From IMG/VR virus record IMGVR_UViG_3300042294_003760, positions 1 through 36,305 of that record: a stretch of DNA of 36,305 nucleotides. One strand, given 5' to 3'. Under the pieces are notes generated by a model, which did no database searches, was not told the DNA's origin, and worked only from the letters and a program-made list of their open reading frames with translations. The stretch comes from a virus. Shown here piece by piece: positions 16,458 through 22,460 of the stretch. The stretch's first letter is position 1. Every line of letters starts with the position of its first letter. The position numbers were made by a program, and so were the translations under genes.

Positions 16458-17344
16458 TATTTAATTATGTTTATGATTGAGGCGATACACGCCATAAAAT
16501 TGATTTCTTTATCTACTACTGTTGCATGTTTAAATTGGTATTCAGCTAATGTCATTGTAATTAATCCATTATCTTTACCTAATTCATCATATAACGCTCT
16601 ATACATTGGTTCAAAGTCAGATATGTTATTATCTACTAAGTATTGTCTAACTGTTTTAAATGCATCTTTACCTTGAATTAATTTAACTACATCTGTTATA
16701 TCGAATTTAGTATTAATTTTAGTTAATTCTAATTCACCATTAATAGTATTTTGTTGAGTTACATTAATAATTTTACGAATGTCAGGATGGTATTCATTAA
16801 TAATTCTAGCTACATCTTTTAAATGATATGTAATGTTTTCTGCAGTTAAAATATCAGCGATGTGACTAGCAATTAATGGTTTGGATAGCGTTTCAATTTT
16901 AAATGCTTGGCATCTAGACTGTAATGGCTCAATAATACGCTCAACGTAATTACATGTTAGAATAAAACGTGTTTTAGCCGAGAATGTTTCGATTATGTTA
17001 CGTAATGATGCTTGTGCATTGATAGTTAAGTAATCAGACTCATCTAATATTACTACCTTTAATGGTTGAAATGTAGATGTAGAAGCAAATGATTTTACTT
17101 TATCACGAATTGTATCAATTCCATTTTCATCTGATGCATTAATATACATCATATCGCAATTAATATTTTGAGTGATTAATTTAGCTAATGTAGTTTTACC
17201 TGTACCTGCTTTACCGTATAATAATAAGTGTGGAATGTCGTTTTTGGTAATCCAACTACCGATTGTAGTTTTTAATTCGGTATTGCCGATGTATTGATCT
17301 AATGTTTGCGAGCGGTACTTTTCAGTCCAAAGAGTATGTTGCAT
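16457..17344 (-). CDS. Clamp-loader ATPase subunit, gp44/RFC-small type
   Basis: A 295-aa AAA+ protein. Seen: LWTEKYRSQTLDQYIGN (RFC box-like start), Walker A LLYGKAGTGKTTLA, Walker B KVVILDESDYL, sensor 1 RFILTCNY and the arginine-finger motif QSRCQAFKI (SRC). In T4 this subunit (gp44) opens the gp45 ring at primer ends using ATP. It lies downstream of a 49-aa coiled-coil gene and upstream of the zinc-ribbon and gp62-like genes, forming the clamp-loader unit. Confidence 0.92.
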   Translation of the reverse strand: MQHTLWTEKYRSQTLDQYIGNTELKTTIGSWITKNDIPHLLLYGKAGTGKTTLAKLITQNINCDMMYINASDENGIDTIRDKVKSFASTSTFQPLKVVILDESDYLTINAQASLRNIIETFSAKTRFILTCNYVERIIEPLQSRCQAFKIETLSKPLIASHIADILTAENITYHLKDVARIINEYHPDIRKIINVTQQNTINGELELTKINTKFDITDVVKLIQGKDAFKTVRQYLVDNNISDFEPMYRALYDELGKDNGLITMTLAEYQFKHATVVDKEINFMACIASIINIIK

Positions 17345-17346
17345 AA

Positions 17347-17496
17347 TTAATTACCTGGGATATTATATTTTTCTTGAATGTAATTAAGAGCTTTTAATTT
17401 GTCAATCGTATCTTCGAGTATAGCGATTTTTTCATTTAATAAAGCGATTTCCTCTTGGGCGCGTTCTAATTGTAATTTTACTGATTTTACTGTCAT
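17347..17496 (-). CDS. Short coiled-coil protein, 49 aa
   Basis: An ATG at 17496 opens a 49-codon frame. KLQLERAQEEIALLNEKIAI, with a heptad of Leu/Ile, predicts a two-stranded coiled coil over about residues 8-37, followed by a polar end (NYIQEKYNIPGN). The stop is two bases before the clamp-loader ATG and the start is 16 bases past the tRNA, so the gap is fully used. Unknown function. Confidence 0.62.
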   Translation of the reverse strand: MTVKSVKLQLERAQEEIALLNEKIAILEDTIDKLKALNYIQEKYNIPGN

Positions 17497-17511
17497 AACA
17501 TTTATTTTAAG

Positions 17512-17585
17512 TGGACCAGGTAGGAATCGAACCTACTACCTTTTGATTATGAGTCAACTGCTCTAACCGAGTGAGCTACAAGTCC
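17512..17585 (-). tRNA. tRNA with CAT anticodon (Met or lysidine-modified Ile)
   Basis: A 74-base cloverleaf. Acceptor GGACTTG/CTGGTCC, with a G-T pair and one T-T mismatch at position 6. D-stem GCTC/GAGC with loop containing GG. Anticodon loop CTCATAA, giving CAT. T-arm GTAGG-TTCGATT-CCTAC. Discriminator A, no encoded CCA. A G-A mismatch is present at 27-43. The CAT anticodon may read AUG, or AUA if modified to lysidine; the sequence cannot decide. Confidence 0.88.
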
Positions 17586-17587
17586 AA

Positions 17588-17725
17588 AATTAAAGAGCTT
17601 TACTTTTTATCGTCGGTACTCTTTGTGAAGGAGTTTCTCATGGGCGCTCCTAACCACCATTCAGGATATATGCATCATCTAATGGTTCTCATCAGTTCTC
17701 TGTGCATAGCATAGATGAGAGTCTG
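17588..17725 (-). ncRNA. Chain of four adjacent hairpins between tRNA-like genes
   Basis: In minus-strand order: TCTCATC/GATGAGA (17714-17720 with 17687-17693), then immediately ACCATT/AATGGT (17681-17686 with 17656-17661), then AGGAG/CTCCT (17647-17651 with 17629-17633), and last AAAGAG/CTCTTT (17619-17624 with 17592-17597). The stems follow each other with few unpaired bases and no long ORF, so the spacer is likely structured RNA. It could be processed spacer, an RNA cap or part of a larger ncRNA with the tRNA-like element. Confidence 0.45.
17592..17624 (-). terminator. Terminator-like hairpin before the tRNA
   Basis: Minus-strand stem AAAGAG-TAC with GTA-(AAG)-CTCTTT, a 9-bp helix with a 3-base bulge, followed by AATTTT. 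The T-tract is weak and reading continues into a tRNA, so it may be a processing signal instead. Confidence 0.35.
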
Positions 17726-17877
17726 CTGTAGTGGGTGGATTCGAACCACCATAGGGCAATTAGGTAAAGGACAATAGCGCTTGCAAGCTGGTGGTCTACC
17801 CCGATATCCTTACTTTATTTCGTTATCCCCGCCCTCGAGACAGGAGGTGCACGTCTGCCAGTTCCGCCACACTACAG
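17726..17877 (-). ncRNA. tRNA-Leu-like RNA with about 65 extra bases
   Basis: The ends pair perfectly (CTGTAGTG with CACTACAG). The 5' part continues TGGCGGAACTGGCAGACG, a Leu-type D-arm, and the 3' part has an intact T-arm (GGTGG-TTCGAAT-CCACC). A normal tRNA-Leu would be about 86 bases, but this spans about 152. The middle holds CCTC-CTGTCTC-GAGG as a possible anticodon hairpin (reading GTC, odd for a Leu body), then AGGGC/GCCCT and GTAAGGA/TCCTTTAC stems making a long arm. Possible readings are an intron-bearing, degenerate or repurposed tRNA, or a tRNA mimic. No group I core elements were recognised. Confidence 0.5.
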
Positions 17878-17882
17878 TTTAT

Positions 17883-18221
17883 TTACTTTAAATCTAACTC
17901 TAACTGGTTACTCCCAGTTGTTGGTTGTTGTGGTAATGTAGATGTATAATGCCAACTACCACTTTGTGAATTTACATAAGCAGTTGATGTTGATGGATTA
18001 TAGGTAATAGAACCATATTTAGGTGTAACTATAATAGTCCCACTACTACCTGATGATGTTGTCAATACTACACCACCATCAATAGGCGATCCATAATCAG
18101 GACAGTCTTTAATTTTACTCAACTCGGAGGCAATGATTCCCCATTGCCCCCGTGTTGGTCCCTCTTCATTAACTGCTTTAGCAAATCCTTTAAGCCAATA
18201 AATGAATTGTTCTTTATTCAT
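17883..18221 (-). CDS. Phage hypothetical protein, 112 aa
   Basis: I start at 18221 (MNKEQFIYWLKGFAKAV), because this ATG overlaps the GroEL stop by 8 bases, whereas the longer frame runs deep into groEL. The N-terminus EQFIYWLKGFAKAVNE then GPTRGQWGIIASELSKI resembles a short helical motif often seen in phage proteins (WLxGF...PTxxQWxxI). The rest is Ser/Thr/Gly-rich with SYNPSTSTAYVNSQSG-type sequence and ends LELDLK. Function unknown. Confidence 0.62.
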   Translation of the reverse strand: MNKEQFIYWLKGFAKAVNEEGPTRGQWGIIASELSKIKDCPDYGSPIDGGVVLTTSSGSSGTIIVTPKYGSITYNPSTSTAYVNSQSGSWHYTSTLPQQPTTGSNQLELDLK

Positions 18222-19848
18222 ACATTCCATTTCCAAAACCCGCCATAGGGTCATTATTTTTTTCTTTTTCAGGCTCTTCGTAAACAATAGCCTCTGTAAT
18301 AAGTATTGTACCTGCTACTGATACTGCATTTTCTAATGCTAATCGAGTTACTTTAGTAGGATCAATAATACCTTTTTCAACAAAATTAACTATTTCTTTT
18401 AATTTTAAATCATAACCGTCTGTTGATTCAGATTTGCTAACATTATTAACTAAATCCCAAGTATCAATTTCTTCATAACCAGCATTAATTAAAATCTTAG
18501 TAAATGGAGCTAAACATGCTTTACGAACAATCTGACGACCTAGTTCTAAATCTGTTGTTTCGTATTCAGTATCTAATTTTTTACGAGCATGTAATAAAGC
18601 AGCACCACCACCAGCAACAATACCTTCTTGCAAGGCAGCTTTAGTTGCATGTAAAGCATCATCAACACGGTCTTTCTTTTCTTTAACTTCTACATCAGTT
18701 GCAGCTCCAATATTGATAATAGCTACACCACCAGTTAATTTACCTAAACGCTCTTGTAACTTTTCAATTTCAAAATATGAATTAGCTTTATCGATTTGAG
18801 TTTTTAATTCTTCAATACGAGCTTCAATTTGTTCTTTCTCGCCTTTACCATCTACAATTGTAGTTGATTCTTTAGCTACAGTAACTAAACGAGCTTTACC
18901 TAACCATTCAGATTTAAATTTATCTAAACGCATTCCTTTTTCAGGCGATACTACTGTACCTCCAGTTATTACAGCAATATCTTCTAAGATATGTAAACGA
19001 CGATCACCAAAGTCAGGAGCTTTAACTGCTGCAACTTTAATAATACCTCTCATTTTGTTTACAACCAATGTTGATAATGCTTCTCCATCGATTTCTTCAG
19101 CAATAACTAATAATGGGCTTTGCGCTTGAGAACATCCTTCAAGTAATGGTAATAGATCTTTAATTGTAGTTAAAACTCCATTATAAATTAAAATTTGAGG
19201 ATCATTTAATGTAGCAGTCATTGTATCGTTATTAGTAACAAAATACAATGATTTATATCCTTTATCAAACTGAATACCTTCTACAATATCTAAATTGGTT
19301 TCTCCAATTTTACTTTCTTCAACAGTTACTACACCATCAGCACCTACTGCTTTCATTGCTTCGGAAATCAAAGCACCAATTTCTTCATCACCGTTTGCTG
19401 AAATTACAGCTACTTGATGAATCTGATCATCTGAGGTAATATCTTGAGAAATTTCTTTTAAATTAGAAATTAATTCTTTAGATGCTTTTTCAATACCACG
19501 TTTAACTTCTACTGCGTTCGATCCTGCTTTAATAGCATCAAAACCATACTCAACCATTGTTGAAGCAAGTAATGTAGTAGTTGTAGTACCATCACCAGCT
19601 AAATCAGCTGTTTTAATTGCTGCTTGTTTTAAGATTTGAGCTCCAACATTTTCGATTGGATCTTTTAATGAGATAGATTTTGCAACCGTAACACCGTCTT
19701 TTGTTGATGTTGGATTACCACCTTGATTTTCAATAATTACGTTACGACCATTGGGTCCTAATGTAGCTGTAACCGCATCTGATAATTTGATTACACCTTT
19801 TAATAAGCTGGATTTTGCTTCTTGATTAAATACAATTTGTTTATTCAT
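18214..19848 (-). CDS. groEL: GroEL-like chaperonin (60 kDa)
   Basis: A 544-aa chaperonin of normal length. ATLGPNGRNVII and KDGVTVAKSI begin the equatorial domain. The ATP site motif GDGTTTTTLLA is present, with AGGGAAL in the C-terminal equatorial part. The end reads MAGFGNGMYE instead of the Gly-Gly-Met repeat tail of host GroEL, a difference that changes the cavity floor. It overlaps groES by 8 bases, so both are made together. Phage chaperonins fold virion proteins too large or unusual for the host cage. Confidence 0.95.
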   Translation of the reverse strand: MNKQIVFNQEAKSSLLKGVIKLSDAVTATLGPNGRNVIIENQGGNPTSTKDGVTVAKSISLKDPIENVGAQILKQAAIKTADLAGDGTTTTTLLASTMVEYGFDAIKAGSNAVEVKRGIEKASKELISNLKEISQDITSDDQIHQVAVISANGDEEIGALISEAMKAVGADGVVTVEESKIGETNLDIVEGIQFDKGYKSLYFVTNNDTMTATLNDPQILIYNGVLTTIKDLLPLLEGCSQAQSPLLVIAEEIDGEALSTLVVNKMRGIIKVAAVKAPDFGDRRLHILEDIAVITGGTVVSPEKGMRLDKFKSEWLGKARLVTVAKESTTIVDGKGEKEQIEARIEELKTQIDKANSYFEIEKLQERLGKLTGGVAIINIGAATDVEVKEKKDRVDDALHATKAALQEGIVAGGGAALLHARKKLDTEYETTDLELGRQIVRKACLAPFTKILINAGYEEIDTWDLVNNVSKSESTDGYDLKLKEIVNFVEKGIIDPTKVTRLALENAVSVAGTILITEAIVYEEPEKEKNNDPMAGFGNGMYE

Positions 19849-20140
19849 TTTCTTCTGTTTCGATTAATGCTAAAATATTAGTTTCTGATGTTACGAGATA
19901 TTCTTCTCCGTCATAATCTACCCTAACTGGGCCTATTTTAGGTAAAATTATTTTATCTCCAATTTTAAATGTAGTACTAATAAACTGCCCCATATGATTA
20001 ACCTTTCCAGGACCAATATCAACAATGGTTCCAATATGTGGCATTTCTTTTCCCATATCTGGGATTACAATTGAACCGTACATTTTATCTCCGGTATCAT
20101 CTTTTTTTACTACGATGTTGTCAAATACTGCTTTGATCAT
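19841..20140 (-). CDS. groES: GroES-like co-chaperonin
   Basis: A 99-aa Cpn10. FDNIVVKKDDTGDKMYGSIVIPD includes the mobile loop that contacts GroEL. IGTIVDIGPGKV is the Cpn10 core glycine motif, and KIGDKIILPKIGPVRVDYDGEEYLV follows. T4 uses gp31 as its own GroES replacement; this protein is a closer match to bacterial GroES. Start and stop overlap the flanking genes (4 and 8 bases), forming a three-gene unit. Confidence 0.92.
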   Translation of the reverse strand: MIKAVFDNIVVKKDDTGDKMYGSIVIPDMGKEMPHIGTIVDIGPGKVNHMGQFISTTFKIGDKIILPKIGPVRVDYDGEEYLVTSETNILALIETEENE

Positions 20141-20433
20141 AATTCTAATAAGTCTTTTATTTTTGATTTAATTAATTTAAATTCGCTAACGTATTCACTT
20201 AGTGAAGTGGTATTACGTTTACTTGCCATTTGGTATTGGATAATTTTGTTTACTGCATTAGCTAAATCTGTAAAGCTTCCACAAAAATTATTTCCACTTT
20301 TTGATGAATCTATTACTACATAACTGTATTCATCTACATTAATTTCATAGGGAAACAATAAAGGATCCGCAATGATGGATTGGGATTTTGTCTGGCCTTT
20401 AACCCGACCAAATGATCTTTTTTCTTCTGACAT
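20137..20433 (-). CDS. Hypothetical protein, 98 aa
   Basis: Not recognised. The polar N-terminus (SEEKRSFGRVKGQTKSQS) is followed by YEINVDEYSYVVIDSSKSG and a helical end (LIKSKIKDLLEL). It starts the groES-groEL unit, 22 bases after a motif-like promoter, and overlaps groES by 4 bases. A chaperone cofactor role is possible from position only. Confidence 0.6.
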   Translation of the reverse strand: MSEEKRSFGRVKGQTKSQSIIADPLLFPYEINVDEYSYVVIDSSKSGNNFCGSFTDLANAVNKIIQYQMASKRNTTSLSEYVSEFKLIKSKIKDLLEL

Positions 20434-20454
20434 AACTTCTATTTTCGTTTATAC

Positions 20455-20473
20455 GTAAATTTAATTAAGAAAA
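20455..20473 (-). promoter_or_regulatory. Candidate promoter of the chaperonin unit
   Basis: Minus strand TTTTCTTAATTAAATTTAC, the best match to the repeated motif, about 21 bases before the ATG at 20433. It directly follows a terminator hairpin. Confidence 0.45.
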
Positions 20474-20494
20474 GGACGGGAACCACGTCCTTTT
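20470..20494 (-). terminator. Intrinsic terminator after hsp20
   Basis: Nine-bp inverted repeat AAAAGGACG / CGTCCTTTT with a 7-base loop (TGGTTCC on the minus strand), followed by CTTAATTAAA. It sits 3 bases past the Hsp20 stop codon. Confidence 0.72.
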
Positions 20495-20497
20495 AAT

Positions 20498-20974
20498 TTA
20501 TTTAAGTAATTTTTTATTGGATTTAGATACGATTTCTACCCGCTTAGATATTTTAGGTTCAGGTGTCTTTTTAGCAATTTCAACATTTAAGATACCTTCA
20601 TTAAATTCAGCTGTAACATTTTCCATATCGAATTTATTTCCAAAAGTGAATGAACGTTTAAATGATGAATGTTTTAGTTCCTTAATTAAGTAAGTACCAT
20701 TTTCATCATTTTTAACATGTGAATCACCTGAAATAGTCATAACATATTCATCAATATCGATTTTGATATCATCTTTAGTTAATCCAGCAATTTCTGCTAC
20801 GATTCTAACTTTATCATCGAACTCGATAACATTAACTTTAGGATATGATCCTTGAGTAAATGATAGTCCGGTTTCTTTTTGTAATTCTGGGAATTGTTTT
20901 TTTAATAAGTCGTCAAAGACTTTGTCGAATGTAGAAACAGAGTTGTTTCTCTCGTTTAAGAGTGTTAAATACAT
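20498..20974 (-). CDS. Hsp20-family small heat-shock protein
   Basis: A 158-aa protein. A short N-terminal arm (FDKVFDDLLKKQF) is followed by the alpha-crystallin domain from about 45 (YPKVNVIEFDDKVRIVAEIAGLTKDDIKIDID). The consensus end FNEGILNVEIAKK (the A-x-x-x-G-I-L pattern) is present. Small heat-shock proteins hold unfolding proteins; phages and cyanophages carry them, probably for virion assembly. It is flanked by a terminator and adjacent to the chaperonin unit, suggesting a shared folding module. Confidence 0.92.
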   Translation of the reverse strand: MYLTLLNERNNSVSTFDKVFDDLLKKQFPELQKETGLSFTQGSYPKVNVIEFDDKVRIVAEIAGLTKDDIKIDIDEYVMTISGDSHVKNDENGTYLIKELKHSSFKRSFTFGNKFDMENVTAEFNEGILNVEIAKKTPEPKISKRVEIVSKSNKKLLK

Positions 20975-21014
20975 GGTTTTTAAATTTTAAAGTTATTAAA
21001 TAATCAACTTTTAA

Positions 21015-21041
21015 CGTCATACTCCATTTGGACCTATGACG
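21015..21041 (-). terminator. Possible terminator between clamp and hsp20
   Basis: Perfect 7-bp repeat CGTCATA / TATGACG with an inner CCA-AA-TGG, giving a 27-base hairpin on the minus strand. The following TTAAAAGTTG is a poor T-tract, so it could also be an operator or an RNA leader structure before hsp20. Confidence 0.45.
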
Positions 21042-21062
21042 GGTTCCATAATATAAATATAT

Positions 21063-21779
21063 CTAAGTTAAAGAAGCCATAATAAAGTATTGAGAAGTTA
21101 TATCATCTTCAGTAAAATATAATGACATTAATCCTTCTCCATCTACCTTCATTTCAGCACTATCAAAGTTTTTATTAACTGATAATATTTCTTTTAATAC
21201 ATCTGATGGAAATAATAATGATGCAAATGGAAATCCTTCAGTTTTAGCTGGAATATTAAATTCTAGTTTATTAGCATATCCTGATGAGCCACCTAATATG
21301 ATTCGAGCAGTATCTGGTTGTGGTTCTAATGTAAATGTTTTGATGTCTGGTCCTAATGCTTTCTTGCAATCAATAAATCGAGTAACGAAATCGGGTTCTA
21401 TAGCATATGTTAACTGATAAGTTACATCGACTACATTTGGTGTTTTAGGGATTAATGATATATCTGATGCTGAAAACATCATTTTATATTGGTTATCCTC
21501 AATCAGTAATTTTTCTACAATACCGAATTTTTCCTGGTATTGAATATCCACATTTGTATCTAAAATGTTTAATAATTTTAATAATGGGGCAGTTTCGAAT
21601 ATACCAAATTCAGCATTAGGTAATTCAATTGGTAATGTAATTTTACCCACTACATCACGATTAGTAGTAGAGAATGGAATTACTAATACATTATTTTTAA
21701 TGTTGAACTTAACTGCTTCAGTTAGTCCATTTAGATAATATTTTTCAATACTATCCACTAATTTACGTTTATCGATCAT
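21063..21779 (-). CDS. Sliding clamp, gp45-like
   Basis: A 238-aa protein of T4 gp45 size (228). LPIELPNAEFGIFETAPLLKLLNIL, DISLIPKTPNVVDVTYQLTYAI and the C-terminal SLYFTEDDITSQYFIMASLT match the gp45 pattern. The clamp tethers the family B polymerase at 22461-25118 and is loaded by the gp44/gp62-like genes downstream. A candidate promoter precedes it and a hairpin follows. Confidence 0.85.
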   Translation of the reverse strand: MIDKRKLVDSIEKYYLNGLTEAVKFNIKNNVLVIPFSTTNRDVVGKITLPIELPNAEFGIFETAPLLKLLNILDTNVDIQYQEKFGIVEKLLIEDNQYKMMFSASDISLIPKTPNVVDVTYQLTYAIEPDFVTRFIDCKKALGPDIKTFTLEPQPDTARIILGGSSGYANKLEFNIPAKTEGFPFASLLFPSDVLKEILSVNKNFDSAEMKVDGEGLMSLYFTEDDITSQYFIMASLT

Positions 21780-21783
21780 AACC

Positions 21784-21800
21784 TTAATTTAATAAAGAAA
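21784..21800 (-). promoter_or_regulatory. Candidate promoter upstream of the sliding clamp
   Basis: Minus strand TTTCTTTATTAAATTAA, ending 4 bases before the ATG at 21779, closer than the other copies. It fits the repeated motif. Confidence 0.35.
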
Positions 21801-21801
21801 T

Positions 21802-22443
21802 TTAATTTAGCTTTAAAAGCATGCCAATTCCCATATAAGCATTTGGACGCATAGAACCTTCATGTACGTTTCCACCTACTTGTAATTGAAGTAAATTATC
21901 ATTTAAGTTTTTACGAACAATTGATAATCCAAATGACTGGAAGGGTTGTATAAAGTTTGTAGTCATATGTGGGCCCATATACCATTGTACTGTTTTTGGA
22001 CGATATACTTCTACAATTCGTTCCTTAACTTTTGGTTTTACATCAGCAATCCATCTCCTACTTACTAAACGATTATGAGAGATTGTATCTGTAATTATAA
22101 CACTACCAATACCATCTTCTAATGTTAGTACTTCCTTATGTGCGTTTTTTGGATAATATTGTTGCAAAATAGCAACTGTATCTAATGCTGTAGGAGCAGT
22201 TGGAACATTTACTAACTTATATTCAATTTGCTTTACAATCTGAGGTTTTGACTTTTTAATTTTTATTTGTGGAACATATTTAATTTGAGTAACTTCAATT
22301 TTTTGAGGTACAGGTAAAGGAATTACTTTAGATACAGTAGCAACGCCATTTTTATATGTTTTAACAATAATAAATTTCTGTTTTTGACCGAATGCTGACA
22401 CTCCCATCAACATTAGTAATAATATGTATAACTTTTTCATCAT
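21802..22443 (-). CDS. Secreted or envelope-associated hypothetical protein, 213 aa
   Basis: A signal peptide is clear (MMKKLYILLLMLMGVSAFGQ). A long Lys/Pro/Ile-rich extended region with repeats such as IKKSKPQIVKQIEYK and KPKVKERIVEVYRPKTV follows. The C-terminal part (WYMGPHMTTNFIQPFQSFG, AYMGIGMLLKLN) has the alternating pattern of an outer-membrane barrel end. Unknown family. A spanin-like or envelope role for a phage is possible. Two in-frame ATGs begin it, and I keep the first. It lies just after the polymerase gene. Confidence 0.68.
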   Translation of the reverse strand: MMKKLYILLLMLMGVSAFGQKQKFIIVKTYKNGVATVSKVIPLPVPQKIEVTQIKYVPQIKIKKSKPQIVKQIEYKLVNVPTAPTALDTVAILQQYYPKNAHKEVLTLEDGIGSVIITDTISHNRLVSRRWIADVKPKVKERIVEVYRPKTVQWYMGPHMTTNFIQPFQSFGLSIVRKNLNDNLLQLQVGGNVHEGSMRPNAYMGIGMLLKLN

Positions 22444-22460
22444 ATATAAATATATATTTT

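Noticed and set aside
17633-17695. CTGATGA (17689-17695) and GAAAC (17633-17637) on the minus strand suggested a hammerhead ribozyme.
   Set aside because: Between them lies not one stem II but two separate hairpins and unpaired bases, and no matching cleavage triplet or stems I and III were found.
17726-17877. A tmRNA or group I intron in the tRNA-like region.
   Set aside because: It is too short for a tmRNA and lacks a resume codon region; no P, Q, R or S core elements of a group I intron could be matched.
17883-18287. A longer start (18287) for the small gene after groEL.
   Set aside because: The extra 22 residues lie inside groEL and are basic and unpatterned; the ATG at 18221 overlaps the groEL stop as expected for coupling.
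14820-22460. TATAAATA strings near 14840, 21050 and 22445, resembling T4 late promoters.
   Set aside because: They read TATAAATA on the plus strand, opposite to all genes, and such runs are expected in AT-rich spacers.
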